From Nitrososphaerales archaeon (GTDB lineage: Archaea > Thermoproteota > Nitrososphaeria > Nitrososphaerales > Gagatemarchaeaceae), in NCBI GenBank assembly GCA_032906765.1, contig JAJTZB010000007.1, forward strand, positions 1 to 64,000: a stretch of 64,000 nt of DNA. The letters are read 5' to 3'. A model generated the notes under the pieces. It did not search any database, was not told the DNA's origin, and was given only the letters and a program-made list of their open reading frames with translations. Positions 34,976 through 43,969 of this stretch are shown here, one piece after another (the stretch's first letter is position 1; each line of letters opens with the position of its first letter). The translations under genes were made by a program, and so were the position numbers.

Positions 34976-35184
34976 TGATTCCAATCAGGTGCTTCACGTG
35001 CGGGAGCCTCGTCGGAGACAAGTTCGTCTCTTTCCAGTCTAGGGTGAAGGAGGGCGAGGACCCGGCGAAGGTCCTCGACAACCTGGGAGTCAAGCGCTAC
35101 TGCTGCCGGAGGATGCTCATCTCGTCCGTGGACGTCATCGACCAGGTCTTGCCCTTCTACAGTAGGAAGGCAGACAGCTTCTAG
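34972..35184 (+). CDS. rpoN: RNA polymerase subunit N (Rpo10)
   Basis: 70 aa. The zinc-bundle motif CFTCG near the N-terminus ([17 protein letters not shown]) and YCCRRM near residue 45 are diagnostic. It bridges Rpo3 and the large subunits. Length is typical. Confidence 0.96.
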   Translation: MMIPIRCFTCGSLVGDKFVSFQSRVKEGEDPAKVLDNLGVKRYCCRRMLISSVDVIDQVLPFYSRKADSF

Positions 35185-35197
35185 CCCCGGAGCTCAG

Positions 35198-35872
35198 ATG
35201 ACCATGTCGCAGTTCGAGGACGACGAAGCCGGCTCCGCCGACAAGATGCTGTACCCGCAGCTCTCAGAGAAGGCGCTCCTCGCAACAGGCATCAGAATCG
35301 GCACTCCTGTCAGGACGAAGACCATGGAGCAGTTCACGACCCAGCCAAGGCCGGATGGGCTGCACATGATCGACTACGTCAAGGCGTTGGCCCGGATCGA
35401 CGTGGCTGGCAAGTTCATCGCCTTTGTAGGCGCGCAGAACACTGTGGTCTACACGAGCAGGGAGCACGGCACGACCGCAGTCGAGAAGTTCTGCGAACTG
35501 ACAGGCGCATTGCCACTGATAGGGAGGTTCATGCCAGGAACGTTCACCAACCCGCTCTTCCCCGGCCACCTCGACGCCGAGCTGGTGCTCGTGGCCGACC
35601 CCATGTCAGACACGCAGGCGTTGGTGGAGGCGGGGAGCCAAGGCTTGCCGGTGATCGCAGTATGCGACACGGACAACGTGACCGACGACATTGACCTGGT
35701 CATACCAGGGAACAACAGGGGGAGAAAGGCAATCGCAGCCATCTTCTGGCTCCTAGCCAGGACGACGCTCACTCATGCCGGGCTGCTCGCCGCGGACCAG
35801 CCGATGAAGTACTCCATCGAGGACTTCGAGACGAAGATGGAGGAAGAGCCGAAGGCAGAAGAGGCGGAATAA
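35198..35872 (+). CDS. rps2: Ribosomal protein S2 (uS2)
   Basis: 224 aa. It contains LLATGIRIGTPVRTKTMEQF, then PGTFTNPLFPGHLDAELVLV and GLPVIAVCDTDNVTDDIDLV, IPGNNRGRKAIAAIFWLLAR. The C-terminus is an acidic tail. ATG 35198 or 35204. Confidence 0.96.
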   Translation: MTMSQFEDDEAGSADKMLYPQLSEKALLATGIRIGTPVRTKTMEQFTTQPRPDGLHMIDYVKALARIDVAGKFIAFVGAQNTVVYTSREHGTTAVEKFCELTGALPLIGRFMPGTFTNPLFPGHLDAELVLVADPMSDTQALVEAGSQGLPVIAVCDTDNVTDDIDLVIPGNNRGRKAIAAIFWLLARTTLTHAGLLAADQPMKYSIEDFETKMEEEPKAEEAE

Positions 35873-35905
35873 GCGTAAATCGAACCGAGTCTGTCTTCAG
35901 GTCGA

Positions 35906-36748
35906 ATGCAAGTCAGAAAGCCGGCCGTGGCGGGCTCGTTCTACCCGGCCGAGAGGGGCGAGCTCGAGAAGATGGTCAGAGATTCGTACGTCCATCCGCT
36001 CGGCCCTGGGAGGCTCCCGCCCTCGCCCAACAGCATCAGCGGTGTCGTTGCCTGCGTCGTCCCGCACGCTGGCTACGTCTATTCGGGCCCTGTGGCAGCG
36101 CACAGCTACCTGCACGTGTCCTCCCTCCGCAAGCCTGAGCTGATAGTCATCGTGGCGCCCAACCACTACGGTATCGGGAGCGGAGTCTCGGCCTACAAGA
36201 GCGGTGAATGGGAGACGCCGCTGGGAAGGATGAGGGTGGACGAGGCAGCGGCCGAGGCGATTGCGAAGTCGACTGGCATCGTCGATTTCGACCCTGCGTC
36301 TCATCTGATGGAGCACTCCCTCGAGGTGCAGCTCCCCTTTCTTCAGATGATCTACGGGGACGCGGTCCCCTTCCTACCCATCTCCATCTCGTTTCAGGAC
36401 CTGGGCACCACGCGGACGCTCGCGGCAGGCGTCGCGGACATGGCCAGGGGAAGGAGGGTTGTCCTCATCGCGTCCTCTGACCTGACCCACTACGAACCGG
36501 AGCAGGTTGCGAGGGAGAAGGACATGGCGCTGATCAAGGAGATCGAGCGGATGGACGAGGATGCGTTCTACTCCACACTCCAGAGGCTCGAGATAACCGC
36601 GTGCGGCTTTGGTGCAATCTCGACGGTGATGCAGGCCGCCAAGTTGCTCGGATTCAAGAAGGGAGAGCTGTTGAAGTACGCGAGCAGCGCTGATACCACA
36701 GGGGATAAAAAGCAAGTCGTAGGCTATGGGTCACTAAGATTCGTGTAG
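35906..36748 (+). CDS. MEMO1 family protein
   Basis: 280 aa. MQVRKPAVAGSFYPAERGEL is the family start. PHAGYVYSGPVAAHSY, the MEHSLEVQLPFLQ block and ITACGFGAIS carry the conserved His and Cys residues of the dioxygenase-like pocket. Its role in archaea is unresolved. In many archaea it precedes mevalonate kinase, as here, where mvk begins three bases after its stop. Confidence 0.92.
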   Translation: MQVRKPAVAGSFYPAERGELEKMVRDSYVHPLGPGRLPPSPNSISGVVACVVPHAGYVYSGPVAAHSYLHVSSLRKPELIVIVAPNHYGIGSGVSAYKSGEWETPLGRMRVDEAAAEAIAKSTGIVDFDPASHLMEHSLEVQLPFLQMIYGDAVPFLPISISFQDLGTTRTLAAGVADMARGRRVVLIASSDLTHYEPEQVAREKDMALIKEIERMDEDAFYSTLQRLEITACGFGAISTVMQAAKLLGFKKGELLKYASSADTTGDKKQVVGYGSLRFV

Positions 36749-36751
36749 ATC

Positions 36752-37678
36752 TTGAAGGCATCAGCCGAAGCACCCTGCAAAGCAATCATCACCGGGGAAC
36801 ACTTCGTCGTCCACGGCGCCTGGGCCCTCGCTGCGGCACTAAACAGGAAGGTCCGAGTCGACGTGAGCGAGTCAGCCAGGTTCAACGTGCGGTCTGAAGG
36901 GTTCAGGGTAAGGAGGAACGCTGTCCTTCCCCTGGCCGCAGTCGTCGAGGCCATGGCCCGTGAGTTCTCGTTCAAGCCCAGCCTAGACATCCACGTCAGC
37001 TCCGGAGTCCCGGACGGCGCTGGGCTCGGTTCGTCGGCATCCACGATGGTCGCGCTGGCCGCAGCACTGTCCAAGATGCGGTCCCTCAGGCTAGGGGTCG
37101 AAGAGTTGGTCGACTTCGCCATGCTCGGGGAGAAGGTGGTCCACGGCCGGCCTTCCGGTGTGGATGTCAACATCTGCGCCCGAGGCGGCGTCATCCTCTT
37201 CAAGATGGGGGAGAGACCGAGACGAGTCTCACTGAAGCGTCCAACGAGTTTCATCGTCGTCTTCTCGGGCAAGAAGAGGAGCACGCGTGCGCTGATCAGC
37301 AGAGTATCAAGCATGAAGGAGAGGTACGCTGGCCTGTTCATGGGCCTGACTGAGGCAGCGAGCGAGATCAGCAAGCTTGCGGCTGCCAAGCTGGCCGAGG
37401 GGGACATGGAGGGTCTCGGGAGCCTCCTGACCTTCAACCACGCAGTCCTCTCAGCCGTCGGGGCGTCCAACAGCTACCTCGACGGGCTCGTGGACACCCT
37501 ACTCACCATGGGCTGCAGAGGGGCGAAGCTGACCGGAGCCGGGGGAGGGGGGAGCGTCATCGCAGTGCCGCCGAGGGGAAAGGAAAAAAGGACTGTATCG
37601 GAGCTCAGGGCGCGGGGTTTTGAGGCATTTGAAGCGAGGATGCCAGTCGAGGGTGTGCGCAGCTGGCTAGGACGATAG
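36752..37678 (+). CDS. mvk: Mevalonate kinase
   Basis: 308 aa. GHMP-family kinase making mevalonate 5-phosphate for archaeal isoprenoid lipids. Motif 1 is GEHFVVHGAWALA, motif 2 is DGAGLGSSASTMVALAAAL, motif 3 is KLTGAGGGGSVIA. TTG 36752 start. It is followed without gap by isopentenyl phosphate kinase and a prenyl synthase, forming an isoprenoid operon. Confidence 0.95.
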   Translation: MKASAEAPCKAIITGEHFVVHGAWALAAALNRKVRVDVSESARFNVRSEGFRVRRNAVLPLAAVVEAMAREFSFKPSLDIHVSSGVPDGAGLGSSASTMVALAAALSKMRSLRLGVEELVDFAMLGEKVVHGRPSGVDVNICARGGVILFKMGERPRRVSLKRPTSFIVVFSGKKRSTRALISRVSSMKERYAGLFMGLTEAASEISKLAAAKLAEGDMEGLGSLLTFNHAVLSAVGASNSYLDGLVDTLLTMGCRGAKLTGAGGGGSVIAVPPRGKEKRTVSELRARGFEAFEARMPVEGVRSWLGR

Positions 37679-38409
37679 TCGCCAAGCTCGGAGGGTCCGT
37701 AATCACCGACAAGTCCAAGCCCTTCTCCTACAGGTCTGACGTCGCATCAGCTCTCGCCGAGGAGATAGCCTCCTCTGACGAGAAGGTGGTTGTGGTCCAC
37801 GGCGGCGGTTCCTTCGGCCACACCGTCGCGAAGCAGTACGGCCTGACGTCCTCCTCGGCCACAGGCAGCTCTGTCGGCGTCCCGCAGACAAGGAACGCGA
37901 TGTATGAGCTGAACCACCTGGTCTGCAAGACGATGATGGAGTTCAAGGTCAGTCCATATCCATTCGCTCCGTTCGACATGCTCACGCGGGCGACGAAGAG
38001 CGCCACAGCCAACTGGCTGAAGGGTCTGCTGAAGGCCGGACTGACACCGGTCACCTTCGGAGACGTCTCGCTCCTCCCCGGCGGCTTCAAGGTTTTCTCA
38101 GGCGACGCAATAGTCCAGGAGCTCGCCCGGATACTGAAGCCCGACTGGTGCGTTTTCGCGCTCGACGTCGACGGAGTCTACGAAGAGAATACGAAGGTGA
38201 TAATCCCAGAGCTTACCCCAGCCAAGATCAGGAGGATGAAGGTCGGGAGGGGTGAGGACGCCACGGGCGGGATGAGGGCGAAGCTCGAGGTCGCAGCAAA
38301 GGTCGCGGCAGGGGGAACACCTGTCTCCTTCGTATCGGGTTACAGAAGGAACGAGTTCTCCAAAGCCTTAAGGGGTCTTGACTTCTACGGCACAGTCGTA
38401 AAACCCTGA
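37675..38409 (+). CDS. ipk: Isopentenyl phosphate kinase, non-standard start
   Basis: About 244 aa. It phosphorylates isopentenyl phosphate to IPP in the archaeal mevalonate pathway. It begins VAKLGGSVITDKSKPFSYRS, the essential N-terminal KLGGS ATP site, and continues VVVVHGGGSFGHTVAKQYGL and VFALDVDGVYEE. There is no ATG, GTG or TTG in frame between an upstream stop and GTG 37786, which would remove the active site. The start must therefore be ATA 37675, overlapping the mvk stop as ATAG, or CTG 37663. Confidence 0.9.
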   Translation: MVAKLGGSVITDKSKPFSYRSDVASALAEEIASSDEKVVVVHGGGSFGHTVAKQYGLTSSSATGSSVGVPQTRNAMYELNHLVCKTMMEFKVSPYPFAPFDMLTRATKSATANWLKGLLKAGLTPVTFGDVSLLPGGFKVFSGDAIVQELARILKPDWCVFALDVDGVYEENTKVIIPELTPAKIRRMKVGRGEDATGGMRAKLEVAAKVAAGGTPVSFVSGYRRNEFSKALRGLDFYGTVVKP

Positions 38410-38425
38410 TTCCCCAGGGCCAAGG

Positions 38426-39469
38426 TTGGCGCAGCAATTGATTGACCTTCAGAAGGAAATGGCAAGGGTGAAGTCGAGAGTGGACGGGGTTATCTTGAAA
38501 GAGCTCCTCCCAAGGTCGAACCCGATACCCGAGGTGGACCTGCTCTACAAGATGATGCGCGACTACCCGGCGAGGACCGCCAAGGGCCTGAGACCTTTCC
38601 TATGCGTCGTCGCCTGCAAGGCGACGGGCGGCACAGAGGAGGACTCGCTCCTCACCGCCGCCTCCCTGGAGATGTTCCAGCACTGGATACTGATACACGA
38701 CGACATCGAGGACGAGTCGGAGCTCCGCAGGGGGGAACCCACGCTCCACATGAAGTACTCAAAATCGCTTGCACTCAACGCGGGCGACGCACTCCACGCG
38801 AGGATGTGGGGCGCCCTCGCCCTGAACGAGAAGAGGCTGGGCCAGGAACGCACGCTGCGTGTGATGGACGAGTTCTCCAGAATGGTCAACGCGACGACCG
38901 AGGGCCAGCACATGGAGCTCGTCTGGGTGCACGAGAAGAAGTGGGACCTAGACGAGTCGGACTACTACGAGATGTGCACCCGGAAGACCTCGTGGTACAC
39001 GACCGCGAGCCCCTGCAGGTTAGGAGCGATTGTAGCCGGCGCGAAAGCCCCAGTCCTTGAGAAGCTCCTCAGGTTCGGCCTCAAGCTCGGCGTCGGGTTC
39101 CAGATACAGGACGACGTGCTCAACCTCGTCGGCGACCAGTCCAAGTACGGCAAGGCGAGGTCGGACGACATCCTCGAGGGCAAGAGGACCGTAATGCTCC
39201 TGAAGCTGCTCGAACTCGCCACTAGCGCCGAGAGGGCAAAGGTCGTGGCAATAATGAACAAGCCCAGGGAGAGGAAGAGCTCAAGGGATGTAGAATACGT
39301 CGTGTCCATGATGAGGAAGTATGACACGATTGGGTACGCCAGCGGGAGGGCGAAGGCGCTGATGAACGAGGCTCTCCTGATAGCCGACACCGTGGCTTGG
39401 GAGGGGGACAAGTCGGCTGTGCAGCTGCTGAAGGCTGTCGCGAGGTTCACAGTAGAGCGACAATGGTGA
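38426..39469 (+). CDS. Polyprenyl (GGPP-type) diphosphate synthase
   Basis: 347 aa. The first aspartate-rich motif DDIED (ILIHDDIEDESELRRGEP) and second QIQDDVLNL chelate Mg and diphosphates. GMLALNAGDALHAR-like (SLALNAGDALHARMWG) supports the family. It builds the C20 (or related) prenyl chain for ether lipids. Product length cannot be fixed from sequence alone. It overlaps gltX by seven bases. Confidence 0.92.
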   Translation: MAQQLIDLQKEMARVKSRVDGVILKELLPRSNPIPEVDLLYKMMRDYPARTAKGLRPFLCVVACKATGGTEEDSLLTAASLEMFQHWILIHDDIEDESELRRGEPTLHMKYSKSLALNAGDALHARMWGALALNEKRLGQERTLRVMDEFSRMVNATTEGQHMELVWVHEKKWDLDESDYYEMCTRKTSWYTTASPCRLGAIVAGAKAPVLEKLLRFGLKLGVGFQIQDDVLNLVGDQSKYGKARSDDILEGKRTVMLLKLLELATSAERAKVVAIMNKPRERKSSRDVEYVVSMMRKYDTIGYASGRAKALMNEALLIADTVAWEGDKSAVQLLKAVARFTVERQW

Positions 39470-41190
39470 ACGAGAAGTCCGCGGTACTCTCACAGGCAGC
39501 GCTCGACGCTCTCGAGAGGAACGCCCTTGTCAACGCCTCGCGCCACGGCGGGAAGGCGGAGGTGGGTGCAATCGTGAGCGGGGTGCTGGGTGAGTTCCCC
39601 GAACTCAGGTCGAGGGCCGGGGACGTCGCGTCGGTGGCCCGCAGCGTGGTCGGGAAGGTCAACGCGATGGGGGAGACCGAGCAGCTGGAGCTACTCACGA
39701 AGAAGTATCCAGAGCATGTCCAGCAGAAGAAGAAGGAGGGGCGGGTTGGACTCCCACCGCTCCCCAACGCAGAGAAGGGTAAGGTGGCCTTCCGACTCCC
39801 CCCGGAGCCCTCAGGCTTCATGACCATCGGCCACGCGATGGCGTTCACGATCAACCACCTCTACTCCGAGATGTACGACGGAGAACTCTGGCTGAGGTTC
39901 GAGGACACGAACCCGAAGAAGGCTGCCAAGAGATACTACGAGAGCTTCAGGGAGGGAATCGCATGGCTCGGCATCAAGGTCGACCACGAGAAGAACGTCT
40001 CCGAGGACAACGAGATGATTTGCGACCACGGGACTCGGCTGATACGGGAAGGGAAGGCCTACACCTGCTCCTGCGACCAGCCGAAGGTCAAGAAGCTTAG
40101 GTTCGAGGGGACAGTTTGCGAGCATAGGGGCAGAGGTCCGGACGAGAACATGCGCGTGTGGGAGGAAATGCTCGGCAGGAAGCACGGGGAGGGTTCGTGG
40201 GTCGTCAGGCTGAAGGGCGACATGGGGAACCCTGACTACTCGCTCAGAGACCCTAACATCTTCAGGATAATCGAGCACAACCACCCCGTCACGGGTTCGA
40301 AGTACGCCGTGTGGCCGACCTACGACCTTGCCAATACGATAGAGGACGAGGTCTGCGGGATAACACACATTCTAAGGAGCTCGGAGTTCCATACTGCGCT
40401 CCAGCGGCTCATCAGGGAGACACTCTCGTTGAGGAGGGTCGAGGTCATCCAGTTCTCCAGGTTCAACTTCAAGGGCACGCCTGTCCAGAAGAGGCTCCTT
40501 AGGCCCCTCGTTGAGAATGGCCTCGTCTCGGGCTGGGACGACCCGCGTATGCCCACTGTTGCAGGTGTCAGGCGGCGAGGGATAATCCCCGAAACCATCA
40601 GGCAGTTCACACTCCAGGTAGGGTACACAAAGTCTGAGCACGAATACGACTGGAGCCTGCTCTTCGCAGTCAACAGGAAGCTCCTCGACCCAGTCTCGAG
40701 AAGGGTCTTCTTCGTTCCGAATCCGGTAGGGCTGCGCGTCGAAGGGGCGCCGAGAAAGAAGGTCACCATCAAGTTCCACCCGGAGAAGGACCTCGGGGAG
40801 AGGACTGTGGATACCTCTGGCGAGTTCTTCGTGCCCGGCGACGACGCGAAGTCGCTCAAGAAGGGATCGGTCTTCAGACTGATGGAACTCTTCAACGTCG
40901 AGCTTCTCTCGACGGAAGGCCGTCTGACCGCCAAGTACACCGGTGACGAGCTCGTTCAGGACACAAGGAAGGTGCAATGGGTAACACCCGACCACGTGGA
41001 GGCAAAGGTGCTCGTGCCAGGTGCGCTCTTCAACGACGCCGGCGAATTCGACCCTGAGAGCCTGACCGAGGTGAGCGGCTACGGCGAGCGGGCAATGGCA
41101 AGCCTGAAGGAGGGCGAGATAGTCCAGCTCCCCAGGTTCGGATTCTGCCGCCAGGACTCTCCCCACACTCTCATCCTAACTCACAAGTGA
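39463..41190 (+). CDS. gltX: Glutamyl-tRNA synthetase (archaeal type)
   Basis: 575 aa from ATG 39463. After a helical N-terminal domain (about 1-100), the class I fold starts with FRLPPEPSGFMTIGHAMAFT (HIGH region, TIGH) and includes LRFEDTNPKKA. The KMSKS region is the atypical FKGTPVQKRLLRPLVENG. The C-terminal beta-barrel anticodon domain is archaeal/eukaryotic GluRS/GlnRS type. It probably charges tRNA-Glu and, non-discriminatingly, tRNA-Gln. Confidence 0.94.
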   Translation: MVNEKSAVLSQAALDALERNALVNASRHGGKAEVGAIVSGVLGEFPELRSRAGDVASVARSVVGKVNAMGETEQLELLTKKYPEHVQQKKKEGRVGLPPLPNAEKGKVAFRLPPEPSGFMTIGHAMAFTINHLYSEMYDGELWLRFEDTNPKKAAKRYYESFREGIAWLGIKVDHEKNVSEDNEMICDHGTRLIREGKAYTCSCDQPKVKKLRFEGTVCEHRGRGPDENMRVWEEMLGRKHGEGSWVVRLKGDMGNPDYSLRDPNIFRIIEHNHPVTGSKYAVWPTYDLANTIEDEVCGITHILRSSEFHTALQRLIRETLSLRRVEVIQFSRFNFKGTPVQKRLLRPLVENGLVSGWDDPRMPTVAGVRRRGIIPETIRQFTLQVGYTKSEHEYDWSLLFAVNRKLLDPVSRRVFFVPNPVGLRVEGAPRKKVTIKFHPEKDLGERTVDTSGEFFVPGDDAKSLKKGSVFRLMELFNVELLSTEGRLTAKYTGDELVQDTRKVQWVTPDHVEAKVLVPGALFNDAGEFDPESLTEVSGYGERAMASLKEGEIVQLPRFGFCRQDSPHTLILTHK

Positions 41191-41318
41191 ACTACCGACA
41201 AGGTTCTGGGCCGCGAGTCGAGAGCTCCCGACAGCAAGTCTGTCACACCAGAAGCTGACCTTCTTCTTCGGAACCGTTTATATCCCAGCCCCGAAGGGCG
41301 AAGGTGGGCGAATTTTTG

Positions 41319-41699
41319 ATGACCCCAAAGCCGTATTACGTGAAGTTCGAGACGCCAAAGGAAGTTTCGGAGGCAGCCTACGAGGTTCTCAGACAGGCGT
41401 CGAGGAGCGGCAAGGTAAGGAAGGGTACGAACGAGGCGACGAAAGCGATAGAGAGGGGCCTCGCAAAGCTCGTCGTGATTGCCGAGGACGTCCAGCCTCC
41501 AGAGGTCGTCGCTCACCTCCCGATACTTTGTGAAGAAAGGAAGATTCCGTACGTCTTCGTCCCCTCGAAGGACCAGATAGGCCCCGCAATCGGCATCGAT
41601 GTCTCGACCGCTTCGGCTGCAGTGCTCGACGCGGGGGAGGGTGCCCAGATTCTTGAGCAGGTCACCCAAGCACTGGCGAGGCTGAACAAGCCGACATGA
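41319..41699 (+). CDS. rpl7ae: Ribosomal protein L7Ae
   Basis: 126 aa from ATG 41319. It binds kink-turns in rRNA, box C/D and H/ACA sRNAs and RNase [21 protein letters not shown] is the RNA-binding helix; [20 protein letters not shown] follows. TTTATAT at about 41277-41283 is its promoter element; by spacing GTG 41304 (five codons longer) is an alternative start. It heads L7Ae-S28e. Confidence 0.96.
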   Translation: MTPKPYYVKFETPKEVSEAAYEVLRQASRSGKVRKGTNEATKAIERGLAKLVVIAEDVQPPEVVAHLPILCEERKIPYVFVPSKDQIGPAIGIDVSTASAAVLDAGEGAQILEQVTQALARLNKPT

Positions 41700-41914
41700 G
41701 TTCGAAGAAAGAAGTAGAGACGCTAACCCCGGCCGAGGTCGTTCAGATCGTGTCGAGGACGGGTGTGGCTGGAGAGATCACACAGGTGAGGGTCAAGATA
41801 CTCGAGGGGAAGGAGAAGGGGAGAATCCTGACCAGGAACGTGAAGGGGCCTATCAGGCTGGCAGACGTGCTAATCCTGAGGGAGACGGAAAGAGAAGCCA
41901 GAAAGGTGCGTTAA
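41696..41914 (+). CDS. rps28e: Ribosomal protein S28e
   Basis: 72 aa. [20 protein letters not shown] and the C-terminus [17 protein letters not shown] are diagnostic. It overlaps the L7Ae stop by four bases. It normally runs directly into L24e, but here an endonuclease-like gene intervenes on the other strand. Confidence 0.96.
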   Translation: MSSKKEVETLTPAEVVQIVSRTGVAGEITQVRVKILEGKEKGRILTRNVKGPIRLADVLILRETEREARKVR

Positions 41915-41954
41915 GTCTTCATACCGGCCGGTGCCCTTGGCCTGATGCTTGCCG

Positions 41955-43238
41955 TCAGGCTTGCAGTGATTCACTAGCACCTCGTTCGGGTTCGGTTCGA
42001 ACACGACTGCTCCACCTCTGCACCGCCTCAAACGTGAGGATGATTCCGAACTCGTCTAGTATCCTCTCAGAAATCTTGGGAATAGACAATCCCCCTCGTC
42101 GCGCTTCCGATATTCTCTCCCTTATCTCCACAGGAATCCGCTTGCCACGTTGGATATGCGCTGCGTTGGCAAGCTTCACGAATCGCTCATAGCGGGCCGT
42201 TCTTAGAAGAGGGGAGAACGCGGGTATCGTATACAGATTGACTACCTGTCTTCTGGCTACAGAAAGGGCTTCGCGGTTGCGAAACGAACTAACTCCGAAG
42301 GTCAGAAGGAGCCGTTTCACGAAGTCCCAGTTAGGGCCAATCCAAAATTCGACAGTCTGCGAGGCAATACTTACTGAACCATCCGACTCTGCCAACCCCT
42401 GCACGAGTCCCCGTCTGAAACCCTTGGGTGCTCTCAGCGCCCAATCCATCCTGACAGAATCATACGTCGTCAATTCATCGTCTGTCAGACCGAGGCACAC
42501 GTTGTATAACCAGTCTACAAGCGCGGTGGACTGCGATCGCCAGACGTAGAATCCGCGAGGTTTGTTGCCGTACGGGGCCCGATCTGACACCCTCTCCATC
42601 CTCACCCCGATTCCACGCGCGCATTCACTCGTGAAGTCGCCTATCATCACGCTTGTATCATATCGTTTGCTCAGTACGAGTTCTAGGTGCCTGTGCCACT
42701 CCGCCTGTCTCTTCTTGGCAGCATCCCCTATCATCACCCCTAAGAGGAAGCCAAACCCGTATGGACTCGAAGCCTCTTCGCGCGGCGTGCCAATTGGCTG
42801 TAGTTGGCCAAGGACGAACTGCACGTCCTTCCAATCTCCTATTACTCGCGGGACTTGAATGAAGGGGTCCAAGGGAACCGCGTGACCCGGGGTGTTGTTG
42901 ATGCTCAGCCAGACCCAACCCTTCTTGGGTCTTCCCAACTCCAGGAATGATTTCAGGTAGTGTGCCAATTTTGGCCTATGTCTGAATCTAGCCCAGCTCT
43001 CGACAGACCACTCTCCAACCCCAGCCTCCAAAGCGGTAGCTCGCCTGGTTGCTCCCTCGGACGCGAGAAGCAACACTTTGGCATACCTTGAGAACCGCTT
43101 GATTTCGTACTCGTTGGGTTCGCAGTTCTTCCAGAAGAAATTCGTGAAGCCGAGGTCGGCCCCGCGCTTGAGCAGGTACTCCATCACTCTGCGGTTGGCA
43201 ATTGCCTCGGCCCGTCTTCGAGACGCATGCTTCGGCAA
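41955..43238 (-). CDS. LAGLIDADG-type homing endonuclease-like protein
   Basis: 427 aa. Two LAGLIDADG-type helices are recognisable: GFLLGVMIGDAAKK (about 165-180) and RRGLVQGLAESDGSVSIAS (about 280-298). Each is followed by beta strands typical of the fold (FWIGPNWDFVKRLLLTFGVS). An N-terminal region (about 1-130) and a C-terminal HTH-like helix pair (RERISEARRGGLSIPKISER) are extra. The second motif keeps an acid (AESDG) and the first has GD. It lies between rps28e and rpl24e, opposite in strand, with both flanking genes intact. Confidence 0.75.
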   Translation of the reverse strand: MPKHASRRRAEAIANRRVMEYLLKRGADLGFTNFFWKNCEPNEYEIKRFSRYAKVLLLASEGATRRATALEAGVGEWSVESWARFRHRPKLAHYLKSFLELGRPKKGWVWLSINNTPGHAVPLDPFIQVPRVIGDWKDVQFVLGQLQPIGTPREEASSPYGFGFLLGVMIGDAAKKRQAEWHRHLELVLSKRYDTSVMIGDFTSECARGIGVRMERVSDRAPYGNKPRGFYVWRSQSTALVDWLYNVCLGLTDDELTTYDSVRMDWALRAPKGFRRGLVQGLAESDGSVSIASQTVEFWIGPNWDFVKRLLLTFGVSSFRNREALSVARRQVVNLYTIPAFSPLLRTARYERFVKLANAAHIQRGKRIPVEIRERISEARRGGLSIPKISERILDEFGIILTFEAVQRWSSRVRTEPERGASESLQA

Positions 43239-43338
43239 CGAGCTTCAACTGGAAGGTTCGATTTAGCGGCAAATTCGACGCGCCCTTTATATTCCAAGCA
43301 GTGAAGGGCAGCGAAAGTCACGAGGCTGATGGCATGAA

Positions 43339-43521
43339 ATGTATGTTCCAAAACGATGTGCTTTCTGCGGCAAGGAGGTCAGGCTCGGCATGGGAATCCT
43401 CTACGTCAGGAACGACGGCTCGACAAAGTCGTACTGCTCGTCGAAGTGCAAGGTGAACGACCAGAAGCTTCGCAGGGACCCCAGGAAGTTGAAGTGGGCC
43501 AGAAGGAACAAGCAGCAATGA
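43339..43521 (+). CDS. rpl24e: Ribosomal protein L24e (eL24)
   Basis: 60 aa. The zinc finger CAFCGKEVRLGMGILYVRND with second knuckle YCSSKC is complete. It overlaps ndk by four bases (ATGA). Confidence 0.96.
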   Translation: MYVPKRCAFCGKEVRLGMGILYVRNDGSTKSYCSSKCKVNDQKLRRDPRKLKWARRNKQQ

Positions 43522-43931
43522 GCTCCACATCAGAGGACACGCTGATAGTACTGAAGCCGGACTCGGTCAGGCGGGGCCTGATCGGTGATATCATCTCGAG
43601 GTTCGAAAGGAAGGGATTCACGGTCAAGCGGCTCGAGATGCTGACAATGTCGAAGGCCCAGGCCGAGGAGTTCTACAGCGTCCACAAGGGCAAGCCCTTC
43701 CTCGGCGAGCTCGTCTCGTTCATCTCCTCCGGCCCAGTCGTGGGCGTGGTCCTTTCGGGCAGGGACGCAGTGGCCACCGTCCGGAGGATGGTCGGAGCCA
43801 CAAAGAGCTGGGAGGCTGCTGCGGGGACGGTCAGGGGCGACCTCTCGCTCGGCTACACAGACAACGTCATCCACGCTTCTGACTCGGCAGATAGCTTTTC
43901 AAAGGAGAGCAAGGTCTTCTTCCGCAGGTAG
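43518..43931 (+). CDS. ndk: Nucleoside diphosphate kinase
   Basis: 137 aa. LIVLKPDSVRRGLIGDIISR start, and the catalytic segment NVIHASDSADSF containing the phosphohistidine are present. It balances NTP pools by transferring phosphate between nucleotides. In many archaea it lies between L24e and infB, as here. Confidence 0.96.
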   Translation: MSSTSEDTLIVLKPDSVRRGLIGDIISRFERKGFTVKRLEMLTMSKAQAEEFYSVHKGKPFLGELVSFISSGPVVGVVLSGRDAVATVRRMVGATKSWEAAAGTVRGDLSLGYTDNVIHASDSADSFSKESKVFFRR

Positions 43932-43969
43932 AGGGTGCCACTGAGCACGAATAGAGAGGCTCGAATGTC

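Noticed and set aside
41955-43238. An intron in rps28e or rpl24e carrying the endonuclease
   Set aside because: Both ribosomal proteins are complete on either side, so the gene is intergenic.
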